Source of the DNA: Clostridiales bacterium UBA6114 | Lineage (GTDB): Bacteria; Bacillota; Clostridia; Oscillospirales; Butyricicoccaceae | Assembly (NCBI GenBank): GCA_002423435.1 | Contig: DIWE01000025.1 | Span: forward strand, 79,192-143,191 | Direction: 5' to 3' | Length of the DNA stretch: 64,000 bases | Part shown: positions 17,908 to 26,674 of the stretch, piece after piece | Numbering within the stretch: the stretch's first letter is position 1 | Layout: every line of letters starts with the position of its first letter | Notes under the pieces: generated by a model | Databases searched by the model: none | Seen by the model: the letters and a program-made list of their open reading frames with translations, nothing else | Told to the model about the DNA's origin: nothing | Program-made: the position numbers and the translations under genes

Positions 17908-19038
17908 TCACTTGTTTTTGCCTTTTTCCGCAAGCTTCATCTCCGGGACGCAGATAAGGCCGTTCGACCTTCCCGTAAAAATATACTCGCGGCAGAGATT
18001 GCAGGAGATACACTTTGAACGCGCGGTATCGCCGTTTTGCCAGCGCCGGACAAGGCCGGGCTCCCTGACGAGCGGGCGGCTCAGCGAAATAAAGTCGGCT
18101 ATGTTTTCATTAAGAGCTCTTTCGCAGCCCTCCAGAGAACGAAAGCCGCCCACGAGAATCAGCGGGGTCTTTACCCTTTCCTTATACAGCTTTGCCGCCT
18201 GTACGAAATAGCCTTCCTCCTCGGGGGTTTTGGGGTCGATGTTGGGCGACGATACCGTCGGGACCGCCTTGTCGGTATTTGTGCCCACGCTGAGCTCGAT
18301 CGCGTCGATACCGTTTTCCTCAAACACCAGTGCGGCGTCGACCATCATTTCGCGCGTAAGTCCGCCCTCCACCTGGTCCTCCGAGTTCATTTTCGTCGTA
18401 ATCGGATAATCGGGGCCGACCTCTGCGCGGACGGCGCGCAGGATATCAAGAAACAGCCTGAGCCTGTTTTCAAAAGAGCCGCCGTATTCGTCCTCCCGCT
18501 TATTGTAATAGGGAGATATAAAAGCGCTGACCAGATAGCCGTGCGCCGCATGAATCTGGACGCCGTCGAAGCCGGCCTCCTTTGCGCGCCTTGCGGCGGA
18601 CTTAAACCAATTGACCGCATTTTTGATATCTTCCTTTGTCATCGTGCGGGAAAGTCCGCCCTTTTTATTCTCCATGCCCGTCGGCGCCATGGCTTGGACT
18701 CCCGAATATTTCATGTTGGCGTGAGGCCCCGCGTGGGCGATCTGGATAAACGCTTTTGCCCCTTCTTCGTGGATTGCCTCCGCCATTTTTGTAAGTCCCG
18801 GGATCATATCGTCGCTGTGGATGCCGATCTGCCCCGGAAGATGCCTGCCGGAATCGTGGATAAATGCGAAGCTCACCGTGTTGATGCCGACTCCGCCCTT
18901 TGCGATCTCGCGGTTAAAATCGATCAGCTCCGGGGTACAGGAGCCGTCCGGGGCCGCCAGGCCTTCGTAAGTCGGAGAATGCACAAAGCGATTCTTTAAC
19001 GTAAGCCTGCCGATCGTTCCCTCTTCAAAAGCTTTCAT
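17908..19038 (-). CDS. Old yellow enzyme-type NADH:flavin oxidoreductase with Fe-S motif
   Basis: The 376-residue protein is a TIM-barrel flavin reductase: LKNRFVHSPTYEG (FMN site), QIAHAGPHAN, FDGVQIHAAHGYL (active-site His pair), YGGSFENRLRL and VGGFRS. Near the C-terminus C-x2-C-x2-C (CISCNLC) and a later Cys resemble the cluster of 2,4-dienoyl-CoA/enoate reductases, but the FAD/NAD domain of the long forms is absent. It lies 29 bases before citD in the same operon. It probably reduces a C=C bond of the imported acid or a derivative (inference). Confidence 0.87.
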   Translation of the reverse strand: MKAFEEGTIGRLTLKNRFVHSPTYEGLAAPDGSCTPELIDFNREIAKGGVGINTVSFAFIHDSGRHLPGQIGIHSDDMIPGLTKMAEAIHEEGAKAFIQIAHAGPHANMKYSGVQAMAPTGMENKKGGLSRTMTKEDIKNAVNWFKSAARRAKEAGFDGVQIHAAHGYLVSAFISPYYNKREDEYGGSFENRLRLFLDILRAVRAEVGPDYPITTKMNSEDQVEGGLTREMMVDAALVFEENGIDAIELSVGTNTDKAVPTVSSPNIDPKTPEEEGYFVQAAKLYKERVKTPLILVGGFRSLEGCERALNENIADFISLSRPLVREPGLVRRWQNGDTARSKCISCNLCREYIFTGRSNGLICVPEMKLAEKGKNK

Positions 19039-19086
19039 ATAGCGTCCTCACCTTCAGCTTGTGTAAATAAAATATGTTTTTTGCGC

Positions 19087-19159
19087 GGATTTCCCGGCAG
19101 GCCGGTGCCGCCGGTTACACCCGACCGGGCCTGTCCGGGGGCGCCGGCCGCCGGGAATC
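19087..19159. repeat. GC-rich inverted repeat between lactonase-like and OYE genes
   Basis: GATTTCCCGGCAGGCCGG and CCGGCCGCCGGGAATC form a long imperfect stem in the 130-base gap between two genes of one operon. On the minus strand it is followed by GCGCAAAAAACAT, so it is not a standard terminator. It may stabilise or process the mRNA. Confidence 0.5.
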
Positions 19160-19168
19160 TGTCTGCGC

Positions 19169-20026
19169 CTATAATCTGGATGCTTCGCCCGTCGCAAGAC
19201 ATACCTCGGCGAGCGGGTGTCCGCCCTTCAAGGACGAGGGATAACGGTTCCAGGTCTCGACATCGTGGACAATGAGCACTCTGCTGATATCCCCCTCGCA
19301 GAATCTGTCGATCGCCTGCATGGTGAAAAGCATATCGCACATTGTTCCGGCAGCGACCGACATGCCCGTCGGCAGATACCGCCCGTCTCCGGTCCTGATC
19401 ACGCCTTCCGGCGCGTAGGCGGCATCCCCGACAGCCATATACGATTGATGCTCGGTTTCGATAATTGCCATCTGCGATGCAATGGAGTGACCCGAGCCGG
19501 TCCTTATGTGGACGCCCGGGAAAAGGTTGTCGCAGGGCCCGTCTAAAAGGGTCAGTCTGTGGTCCTTGCCCAGATGGACAAGCTGCTCAAAATGTTCCTG
19601 CGTAATACACCTGGTAAGAATGGAAAACTCGGGCGGGAGCGTCAGCCACTCAAGCCACGTGAGATACTCCGCTTTCTGGATGTAGAAATGCGCGTTGGGG
19701 AAGCAGTGGATCGCGCCGATGTGGTCCCAATGCGCGTGGGTGATGATGATATCCGTGATATCCCCGGCTTTCAGACCGACCATCTCGACGGCCTTTGCAG
19801 GCGATATGCAGTCGTAATAGCCCCTGCTGTTTAACATTTGCATGCCCACGGGGTCGGTATCAACGCCTGAGTCGATCAGAATGTTGCGGTTTTCCCCCTT
19901 GATAATAGCGAGCCCCATGGCCATGCTTGCAGGCTCGCCCTTCTTATAAAATCCGCCGTAAAGATGCTCCGTCGAAAAAAAACTCGATCTGCCGCAATCG
20001 ACAATCCATATCGAATATTTCGCCAT
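19169..20026 (-). CDS. MBL-fold hydrolase of the N-acyl-homoserine-lactonase (AttM/AiiA-like) family
   Basis: The 285-residue protein contains HAHWDH at residues 97-102, a later SGHS, a VGDAAY bridging Asp and a VHDVETW histidine, together the two-metal site of lactonase-type MBL enzymes. The ATG at 20026 is preceded by GAAAGGAAATT; an ATG/TTG further out lacks a site. It lies downstream of the TRAP binding-protein gene, from which a 15-bp hairpin separates it. In this context hydrolysis of a lactone or ester intermediate is more likely than quorum quenching (inference). Confidence 0.83.
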   Translation of the reverse strand: MAKYSIWIVDCGRSSFFSTEHLYGGFYKKGEPASMAMGLAIIKGENRNILIDSGVDTDPVGMQMLNSRGYYDCISPAKAVEMVGLKAGDITDIIITHAHWDHIGAIHCFPNAHFYIQKAEYLTWLEWLTLPPEFSILTRCITQEHFEQLVHLGKDHRLTLLDGPCDNLFPGVHIRTGSGHSIASQMAIIETEHQSYMAVGDAAYAPEGVIRTGDGRYLPTGMSVAAGTMCDMLFTMQAIDRFCEGDISRVLIVHDVETWNRYPSSLKGGHPLAEVCLATGEASRL

Positions 20027-20043
20027 AATCAATTTCCTTTCTG

Positions 20044-20079
20044 CTTTTCGTGCCTTGCGAGAAAGCAAGGCACGAAAAG
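20044..20079. repeat. Perfect 15-bp stem-loop after the TRAP binding-protein gene
   Basis: CTTTTCGTGCCTTGC and GCAAGGCACGAAAAG are perfect inverted repeats with a six-base loop, in the 69-base gap between dctP and the lactonase-like gene. There is no long T-run. It probably protects or attenuates the mRNA so that the binding protein is made in excess, a common device in transporter operons. Confidence 0.7.
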
Positions 20080-20095
20080 GCGGGTGTTTTAATTG

Positions 20096-21163
20096 CTACT
20101 TTGAGGCGTTGTCGACCTCGGAGAGAAGCGTGTTCACAAGCTCGTCGCCGACCTGTTCGCGAACCGAATCATATGTACTCTGGGCGGCATCCTTCATCTG
20201 GGCGAGCACTTCGTCGGGAAGCTCTATCACTTCCAGGCCGCCGTCGGTCAGAATCTTTTCGTATTCCTTAAGTTTGCCGTCGGCCCAGTCCCTTGTGTCC
20301 TGGTTGGCCTGGGTGACGCTTTCCTCGACAATTTTTTGTATATCGGGCGGGAGACTGTTGAATTTGTTCAGATTCATCGGCATAATCAGGCTGAATATCA
20401 TATGATTGGTGTAGACGAGGTAGTCCTGCACCTCATAGAATTTCATGTCGACCGGACAGTCCAAGGGATTTTCCTGGCCGTCGATCGTTCCCTGCTGGAG
20501 CCCGATAAAAACCTCGCTGTAATCCATCGGCGTCGGGTTGGCGCCGAGCGAGGTCCAGTACTTGATATGGTTTTTGTTTTCCATGACACGGACCTTGAGC
20601 CCCTTGAAATCCGCCATCGAGCGGACTGCCCTGTTGGAGGTCAGCTGGCGGAAGCCTCCGTCGGAAAAACCGAAGAATTTAAGCCCGCTCTTTTCAAATT
20701 CGGGCTTCATGAGCTCTGTGATTTTTCCGTCCAAGGCCTTGCGCATGATCTCAAGAGTCGGCGCCACGTTCGGCATGTCAAACAAAGCGCAGGCCTTGAC
20801 AAATTCGACATAACCGGCGCTGACATAGGGGACAAAGTCGATGTTGCCCGCAATCATGCCTTCGATGCTTTCCCTGGTCTTTCCGAGCTGGCTGTTGGGA
20901 TAAATGGTCATTTTAACGCGGCCGCCGCTTTTCTCGGCCATCAGGTCGCTGGCCCGCTGAGCAAGATACTGGTTAATGCTGTTTTCGGTGCCGCTATGGG
21001 ATACGATAAAATTGTACTCGGCTGTCCCGGAGCCCGCACCCGCGGCGACTGCAGAGGTTGTGGCAACGCCGCCGCTTTGGCTTGGACCGCAGCCTGCCGG
21101 CAGGAGCGTCATCATAAACAGGACCACAAACAGGGACACGGCTTTAGAAAGGTTCTTCTTCAT
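20096..21163 (-). CDS. dctP: TRAP transporter substrate-binding lipoprotein, DctP family
   Basis: The 355-residue protein has a lipoprotein signal (LPAGC, Cys near 25) and DctP hallmarks: NQYLAQRASDLMAEKSGGRV, PNSQLG, GMIAGNIDF, GFSDGGFRQLTS (region of the carboxylate-binding arginine), PTPMDYSEVFIGLQQGTIDGQENP. It captures an organic acid outside the membrane for the DctQM permease. AAGGAGAGC precedes the ATG, and it lies 24 bases after dctM. The genes downstream suggest a di- or tricarboxylate ligand. Confidence 0.93.
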   Translation of the reverse strand: MKKNLSKAVSLFVVLFMMTLLPAGCGPSQSGGVATTSAVAAGAGSGTAEYNFIVSHSGTENSINQYLAQRASDLMAEKSGGRVKMTIYPNSQLGKTRESIEGMIAGNIDFVPYVSAGYVEFVKACALFDMPNVAPTLEIMRKALDGKITELMKPEFEKSGLKFFGFSDGGFRQLTSNRAVRSMADFKGLKVRVMENKNHIKYWTSLGANPTPMDYSEVFIGLQQGTIDGQENPLDCPVDMKFYEVQDYLVYTNHMIFSLIMPMNLNKFNSLPPDIQKIVEESVTQANQDTRDWADGKLKEYEKILTDGGLEVIELPDEVLAQMKDAAQSTYDSVREQVGDELVNTLLSEVDNASK

Positions 21164-21187
21164 TTTCTCGCTCTCCTTAAATTCATT

Positions 21188-22480
21188 TTATTTGACCAGC
21201 AGCAAGCTGATTTGGGGAATAAAATTGATTAAAACCGCGGCGACTGCAAAAGAGGCAATGAATGGAAGCACTTTTCTTGCGATTGTCATGACAGGTACTT
21301 TTGTCAGGTTACTCGATACGAACAGATTCATCCCCATCGGCGGCGTTACAAAGCCGATGGCCAGATTGACGACCATGATAATGCCGAAGTGAATGGGATT
21401 TACTCCGATTGCCGTTACGGCGGGGAACATCATGGGCGCGAGAATCAGAATGGCGGACAACGCGTCCAAAAGCATGCCGGCGATCAGGAGGACGCCGTTG
21501 ATGATAAGCAGGATCATGAGCTTTGAGCCGAACAGGGCCAAAACACTGTCTCTGATATAATTGCCGATGCCCATCAGCGTAATGACGCGGCTGAAAGTAA
21601 TCGCCGTCGCCATAATGAACATGACGGAGGCGTATGTATTCACGCCTTCTCGAAAGACGGTCCAGAGATCCCTGATTTTGATTGTTTTGTAAATAAAAAG
21701 GGAGACGGCAAGGGCGTAATAGATGGAAACCGCGGCGGCCTCGGTCGGAGAGGCGATTCCGGAATAGATGCTGCCGAGAATGATAACGGGAGACAGCAGT
21801 GCCCAGAAGCTGTCCAAAAACAGCGGCAAAAAACCTTTTTTCCGTATTTCCTCATACTTTACCCGCAGCTTTTCCTTGTCCTCTCCCCGCTTGCGGCAAT
21901 AATAATAGGCGTAAGCCATCAGGCATAGCCCGATGAGGATACCGGGGAAAATACCGGCGATAAAAAGTTGGGATACGGAGGAATTGGTTGTTGTGGCATA
22001 GACAATGAACGGGATGCTCGGTGGAATGATAACACCCAGGCCGCCCGAAACGGCGACCAGCGCCGTCGCAAAAACCAGGTCGTAGCCCATGCTCACCAGA
22101 AACGGTATCGTCATGGAGCCGACCGCTGCGGTCGTGGCGGGACCCGACCCGGAGATCGCGCCGTAAAACAGGCAGGTTACGATAACGGCGCACGGAAATC
22201 CGGCCGTCTTGTTTCCGAGGAAATATCCGAAAAAGTTGAATATTTTGTCGGAAATGCCGCCCTTGGCCATAATGACTCCGGAAAGCATGAAAAGAGGGAT
22301 CGCGAGAAGCGGGAAACTGTCAAGCCCGCTCACCATGCTCCTGACGGCGGCCTCAATGGTGAGAGAAAATGCGGGATCCAATAATTTCAGGAGGACGGTC
22401 ACTCCCGCAAAGGTCGCCCCGATGGGCAGGCTTATCAAAAGCAAAGCAAAAAAAACGATGAAAAATACCCCTATCGACAT
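21188..22480 (-). CDS. dctM: TRAP transporter large permease, DctM family
   Basis: The 430-residue protein is the 12-helix DctM subunit. It shows GLDSFPLLAIPLFMLSG, GAISGSGPATTAAVGSMTIP, LGVIIPPSIPFIVYA, ASPTEAAAVSI and a C-terminal VTPPMGMNLFV, all typical of the family. It drives uptake with the sodium gradient. It overlaps dctQ by ten bases and is followed by dctP. Confidence 0.94.
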   Translation of the reverse strand: MSIGVFFIVFFALLLISLPIGATFAGVTVLLKLLDPAFSLTIEAAVRSMVSGLDSFPLLAIPLFMLSGVIMAKGGISDKIFNFFGYFLGNKTAGFPCAVIVTCLFYGAISGSGPATTAAVGSMTIPFLVSMGYDLVFATALVAVSGGLGVIIPPSIPFIVYATTTNSSVSQLFIAGIFPGILIGLCLMAYAYYYCRKRGEDKEKLRVKYEEIRKKGFLPLFLDSFWALLSPVIILGSIYSGIASPTEAAAVSIYYALAVSLFIYKTIKIRDLWTVFREGVNTYASVMFIMATAITFSRVITLMGIGNYIRDSVLALFGSKLMILLIINGVLLIAGMLLDALSAILILAPMMFPAVTAIGVNPIHFGIIMVVNLAIGFVTPPMGMNLFVSSNLTKVPVMTIARKVLPFIASFAVAAVLINFIPQISLLLVK

Positions 22481-22983
22481 ACTTCTTCTCCCTCACCGTC
22501 CTTGTTTTTGCCCATAAGGACTTTTATTTCCGAAACGGTGCACTGCGCCAGGCGAAATAGTGCGATCGCAAAACCGACAACCGGAGCGGCGTATACCACC
22601 TGCATGGGAAGCTGCATAGCCGGGCTGACCTGCCCTATTGCGGCTGTCGAAGCGACGATTTGGTAGCTTGTCCTCAGCAGCACCGCAAACAGAGCAAAAG
22701 AAATCAGGTTTACAATGATCTCTAAAACGGCCCGTCCCTTCCGGGGCAGCATATTCAAAAACATGTCGATCCGCAGGGATGCACTTCTTCTGTAGCAGTA
22801 ACCGACTGCAAAAAAGCCTGTCCAGACGAAGGCAAACCGGCTGAACTCCTCGCTCCACGCCAGCGAGAAATTGACCACATAACGCATAAAGACTTGCGCA
22901 CCGGAACAAAGCACCATTGCTATCAGGAGAAGCACCATCGGTATTTCCTCCAGATATTTGTTGATCCATTTTAATACAGACAA
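22471..22983 (-). CDS. dctQ: TRAP transporter small permease, DctQ family
   Basis: The 170-residue protein has four transmembrane helices and the DctQ motifs VFMRYVVNFSLAWSEEFSRF, FVWTGFFAVGYC and LRIDMF. I chose the TTG at 22983 because AGGAGG lies eight bases upstream; the longer frame has no such site and adds non-family sequence. It is the first gene of the operon running to citF. Confidence 0.9.
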   Translation of the reverse strand: MSVLKWINKYLEEIPMVLLLIAMVLCSGAQVFMRYVVNFSLAWSEEFSRFAFVWTGFFAVGYCYRRSASLRIDMFLNMLPRKGRAVLEIIVNLISFALFAVLLRTSYQIVASTAAIGQVSPAMQLPMQVVYAAPVVGFAIALFRLAQCTVSEIKVLMGKNKDGEGEEVCR

Positions 22984-23034
22984 GTTTTCGACCTCCTCAA
23001 ATGAATAAAATCGGGAATCCGGGGGTCCTGGCAT

Positions 23035-23392
23035 TTCGCAGCTTCGAAAGGCTTTTCGGAAGCCGCCGTGATTTCCCTCCCTTCAATCAAAAATTCGGTG
23101 CAATTATAGCTTAATATTAAAAACGGGATACAAATTCGAACAAATCATACAAAAATATTGAAATAAAAAGTAAAATACAGACGGATTCAACAATGTCATC
23201 ATAGTATATTCAGAATATTTATTTGTCAAATTCACAAAAGTCATATATGATATTCGTAAAAGCTATATCTATATACCGGTTCTTTCTTTCGCGCAATCAT
23301 CGGGAGGCCGCCGGGCAGGACTCTTGTTTGGTAAAAAAGAAGACGATTACCTTTTCGTAAGCGTCTGCGCCGAAAAAAGGAGGAAGGAAAAC
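23035..23392. promoter_or_regulatory. AT-rich divergent control region between dctQ and lysR
   Basis: The stretch between the TRAP/cit operon and the first LysR gene carries no ORF. It contains a dyad ATATTCAGAATAT at 23206-23218 that fits the T-N11-A LysR pattern, plus several TATAAT-like hexamers on both strands. It is the expected site of LysR control of the divergent transporter operon. Confidence 0.6.
23206..23218. promoter_or_regulatory. Candidate LysR-type operator (T-N11-A dyad)
   Basis: ATATTC-A-GAATAT is an odd-centred perfect inverted repeat flanked by T and T, inside the divergent dctQ/lysR region. Known LysR sites share the T-N11-A dyad form; which of the two LysR proteins would bind is unknown. 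Confidence 0.5.
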
Positions 23393-24307
23393 TTGGATTT
23401 TAAAGAACTAAAGTATATGACGGCAATCGCAAAATACGGCAATGTTTCAAGAGCCGCGGAATCCCTGGGAATATCCCAGCCCTCGCTGAGCAAATACATC
23501 CACAATCTGGAAGACCGGTATGGAGTAAAATTTTTTCAGTATGCAGACAAAACATTCCGGCCTACTTATGCCGGAAACCTCTATCTCCAGACGGCACATA
23601 AAATTCTGCAGTATGCGGAAAAGCTCGAGGGAGACACCCTTAAAGCGCATATCTGCGGCCAGCACAAAATCCTGAGGGTCTATTGCCCGATGCTGAAAAG
23701 CGCATACATCCTGCCGAACATTGTTCCCCGGTTTAAACAGCATTTTCCGAATGTGACACTGATGTTTAACGAAACCACGTCGAATTCGGCCGAAAGGCTG
23801 CTGCTCGCCGAAGAGGTGGATATCGCGATCACGAATTTCAGGCCCGAAAACGAAAACATCCAATGCGAGCCTCTGTTGAGCGAGGAAATCCTGCTGGTTG
23901 TCTCCAAGCAGAATCCCCTTTCAAACGAGGGGGTGTGGAAACAGGAAACCGGCAAAATGTGGATCGATATTAAGAAGTTCAGGCATGAAAGCTTTATTAT
24001 GCCGATGCCTGAACAAATGATTCGGCGGGTTGTGGACGAGCTTTTGAGAAGGGAAAACATAGAGCCCAACATCCTGATGGTAACCAGAAGTTTTGAAGCG
24101 GCGATCCGCGTGGCAGCAAGCGGAGCGGGGGTGGCTTTCGCCCCGGAGCTCTTTGTTCAGTCCACGATGCATGTGCAGGCCCCGATGTGCTTTTCCGTCG
24201 GCGACGTTAAACTGGGGCTGGATGCGATGATCGCATACAAAAAAGGGGTTGAGTTGTCCCCCGAGGCGAAATATTTTGTCAAGGCCGTAAAAAACTTCAT
24301 GGGCTGA
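23393..24307 (+). CDS. LysR-family transcriptional regulator
   Basis: The 304-residue protein has the LysR N-terminal helix-turn-helix (FKELKYMTAIAKYGNVSRAA; LGISQPSLSKYI) at about residues 3-45 and a periplasmic-binding-like effector domain. The TTG at 23393 follows AAGGAGG with a nine-base gap; an upstream ATG would add a charged tail and lacks a site. It is divergent from the TRAP/cit operon and probably controls it in response to the substrate or an intermediate. Confidence 0.9.
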   Translation: MDFKELKYMTAIAKYGNVSRAAESLGISQPSLSKYIHNLEDRYGVKFFQYADKTFRPTYAGNLYLQTAHKILQYAEKLEGDTLKAHICGQHKILRVYCPMLKSAYILPNIVPRFKQHFPNVTLMFNETTSNSAERLLLAEEVDIAITNFRPENENIQCEPLLSEEILLVVSKQNPLSNEGVWKQETGKMWIDIKKFRHESFIMPMPEQMIRRVVDELLRRENIEPNILMVTRSFEAAIRVAASGAGVAFAPELFVQSTMHVQAPMCFSVGDVKLGLDAMIAYKKGVELSPEAKYFVKAVKNFMG

Positions 24308-24382
24308 CAGTTGAGAGAGCCGAACGCGCTTTTACTATGCGATGCCGCAGAATTTGTCTGAATAGCGGGGGTGAACGTATCC

Positions 24383-25324
24383 ATGAATTTTCAGGAGCTG
24401 GAACAGATTATTTGCGTTGCCGAGGAGCGAAGGATCTCATATGCCGCCGAAAAGCTTTTTGTTTCGCAGCCGGCACTGAGCCAGGCCATTAAACGCGTGG
24501 AGAAGAAGACAGGCTACGCTTTGTTTGTGCGGACGCCTGAAGGGCTTGTCCTTACACCCGAAGGAGAGGGCTTTGTAAAAATTGCACGGCAAATCATGAC
24601 CCTTAAATCAGAGCTTTCAGCAAATCTCAAGGAAGTGGCCAATTACCATATTGGCCGCCTGACGATCGGCTTGCCCGCCTTTTGGTCCTCCGGCATTCTG
24701 CCCGCGATCCTTGGGAAATTCTGCGGTCTTTATCCGGGCGTCGAAATCACCATCAAGGAAGCGGTATCCTCCCAGCTCGAAAATATGCTTCTGAAAAGGG
24801 AAATCGACGTTGCCATAACGATGCTCGATATAAATTCCAACAAAGTTTCTCACAGCGTCCTCCTTTGCGAGGAAATGCTGATCGCCGTGTCTCCGAAGAA
24901 TAAGATCGCCGGAAGGGGAATCTTTGTGGAGGGACTGGCTTATCCGACCGTTTCTCCCGAACTCCTGAAAGGCCAGACCTTTATTCTCAGCTATACGAAC
25001 CAATGGATCAGGCAATTTGCCGACGATTTTTTTGCCGTAAATAATTTTGAGCCGAAGGGACTGATGTTTGTCAACAGCATCGAAACGATTAAACAACTTA
25101 CGTTGCGCAATCTGGGGATCTCCTTTGTCCCTATGTCTTATGTCTGGTATGATCCCCCGAATGAAAGGCTGGTCTATTTCTGCATTAAGGACAACTCGCT
25201 TCCGAAATGGACGCTGAGGACAGCCAGCTTAAAAGCAAATATGGACAATAAAATGATCTCAACCTTTGTCCGGCTCCTGTCCGATCACATAAAGTGCGCT
25301 CCGGATGCGGAACAAGCCTTTTAA
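24383..25324 (+). CDS. LysR-family transcriptional regulator (second copy)
   Basis: The 313-residue protein has a LysR helix-turn-helix (FQELEQIICVAEERRISYAA; LFVSQPALSQAIKRVE) and effector domain (VSSQLENMLLKREIDVAITM). The ATG at 24383 follows GGGGGTGA. It is encoded 75 bases after the first LysR gene and upstream of the hydro-lyase genes. The two proteins differ throughout the effector domain, so they probably sense different molecules. Confidence 0.9.
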   Translation: MNFQELEQIICVAEERRISYAAEKLFVSQPALSQAIKRVEKKTGYALFVRTPEGLVLTPEGEGFVKIARQIMTLKSELSANLKEVANYHIGRLTIGLPAFWSSGILPAILGKFCGLYPGVEITIKEAVSSQLENMLLKREIDVAITMLDINSNKVSHSVLLCEEMLIAVSPKNKIAGRGIFVEGLAYPTVSPELLKGQTFILSYTNQWIRQFADDFFAVNNFEPKGLMFVNSIETIKQLTLRNLGISFVPMSYVWYDPPNERLVYFCIKDNSLPKWTLRTASLKANMDNKMISTFVRLLSDHIKCAPDAEQAF

Positions 25325-25369
25325 AGAAAGCTGAACGCATTCGGTCCGCTTGAGCTGCCGTCATATGAA

Positions 25370-25424
25370 AGAACAGGGTGTGCAGACGCGTTAAACTTTC
25401 GCGTTTGCACATCCTGTTCTTTTC
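25370..25424 (+). terminator. Strong rho-independent terminator after the second lysR gene
   Basis: A 21-base arm (25370-25390) pairs with 25400-25420, with two mismatches, around a nine-base loop, and is followed by TTTTCCCTTTT. It separates lysR transcription from the hydro-lyase operon. Confidence 0.85.
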
Positions 25425-25478
25425 CCTTTTCAACGAACGGCGGACGAGCCTCTTCCATATGCGAGAAGAATTATAGCT

Positions 25479-25538
25479 TTTGCAAATAGCAAATATGAAA
25501 TTTAATTGATTGACTTCCGAAAAATGCAAAAGTATAAT
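25479..25538 (+). promoter_or_regulatory. Promoter of the hydro-lyase genes with upstream dyad
   Basis: TTGACT (25510-25515) and TATAAT (25533-25538) are spaced by 17 bases. Just upstream is TTTGC-AAATA-GCAAA (25479-25493), an inverted repeat with LysR-like T-N11-A geometry where an activator would bind. The transcript would have a leader of about 115 bases before the ATG at 25659. Confidence 0.7.
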
Positions 25539-25658
25539 GAAGCACAAACAGAATATTGTGAGAGATGACCAATAAAATCAATACGGCGGATATTTTCAGA
25601 TGAATTTATAAAATAAAAGCTATATATCATTACAAACATTATGACTGGGAGGATTACA

Positions 25659-26576
25659 ATGGCCATTACGGAAAAACTTTTTGAAGAGGCAGTGCTTGAG
25701 CTGACGCGCCTTTCGTCAATCGAGCTGCCGGCACCCGTTCTGGAAAAGCTTCTTGAGAAATTCGAGCAGGAGACAAATCCGACGGCGAAGAAGCAGTTCG
25801 AGGCGATCTTTGAAAACTGCAGGATTGCGCATGAAAAACAGGTCGGTGTATGTCAGGATAACGGGTTGTTCCAGATCTTTATCGATTTCGGGCAAAACTG
25901 TAAGATGGAGGGGGATTTCGAAGCCGCAGCCAAACGGGCGCTTGCGTTTGCGACCAAGGAAATACCCTTGCGGGAAAACGTAATCCATCCCCTTTCCAAA
26001 AAGAATCCCGGGACGAATGTCGGACCTCATATCCCGACGATGTACTGGAATCCGATTGTCGGGGCGGATTACATAGAAGTGACCGTCATTCCCAAAGGCA
26101 ACGGTTCTGAAATGCGCGATACGCACAGCTGGGTGCTGACAAGCGACGATATCGGCCGCGCAACCGTGAGAGCGGTGCTCGACGCCGTCGCGGACATGAT
26201 GGGCGAGCCATGCCCTCCCGTAATCATCGGCGTCGGCCTCGGCGGCCATTTCGACTCAAACGCGATGTATGCCAAAAAGGCACTTTTCAGAGACCCCATC
26301 GGCTCGCCGAGCAGCGACCCGCTGGCAGCGGAGCTTGAAAAGGAAATATTGGAAGCGGTCAACGCCTTAAAGCTCGGCCCGATGGGCTTTGGCGGAGACA
26401 CTTATGCTTTGGCGGTGCATATTGAGGTTTGCGGCGCGCATACCGCGATCGTCCCGATCACCGTTGCCGTCGAATGCTGGTGCCACAGATATTCCAAAGC
26501 GCGCATCTATAACGACGGCCGGGTCGAATTCCTGACCCATCCGCAGGGCAGGCTTAAATCCGCGGCAAACGGGTAA
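25659..26576 (+). CDS. Class I fumarate hydratase / tartrate dehydratase-type hydro-lyase, alpha subunit
   Basis: The 305-residue protein is the Fe-S subunit of two-subunit class I hydro-lyases: VCQDNG (Cys65), a PGTNVGPHIP loop, GVGLGGHFD, PMGFGGDTYALAVH, VCGAH and VECWCH supply the expected motifs and cysteines for a [4Fe-4S] cluster. Such enzymes act as fumarase, L-tartrate dehydratase or mesaconase. The ATG at 25659 follows GGGAGG. With the neighbouring lyase genes, mesaconase/citramalate chemistry is a plausible alternative to fumarase. Confidence 0.88.
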   Translation: MAITEKLFEEAVLELTRLSSIELPAPVLEKLLEKFEQETNPTAKKQFEAIFENCRIAHEKQVGVCQDNGLFQIFIDFGQNCKMEGDFEAAAKRALAFATKEIPLRENVIHPLSKKNPGTNVGPHIPTMYWNPIVGADYIEVTVIPKGNGSEMRDTHSWVLTSDDIGRATVRAVLDAVADMMGEPCPPVIIGVGLGGHFDSNAMYAKKALFRDPIGSPSSDPLAAELEKEILEAVNALKLGPMGFGGDTYALAVHIEVCGAHTAIVPITVAVECWCHRYSKARIYNDGRVEFLTHPQGRLKSAANG

Positions 26577-26674
26577 AGCGGCGCACACGTGGGAAATGTG
26601 CCGATTGAAACCCTTCCGGACTGAAAAGGCGATCGCTCATTTTTAGAGTTGAATTTAAATGGAGGATGAATATT

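Noticed and set aside
18037..18999. A 320-codon frame opposite the old yellow enzyme gene
   Set aside because: Antisense shadow with no ribosome site or known motif.
19169..20026. Dedicated quorum-quenching lactonase
   Set aside because: The motif fits, but the gene sits inside a transport and catabolic operon, so only the enzyme family is claimed.
20336..21232. A 298-codon frame opposite dctP
   Set aside because: Antisense shadow; dctP is unmistakable on the other strand.
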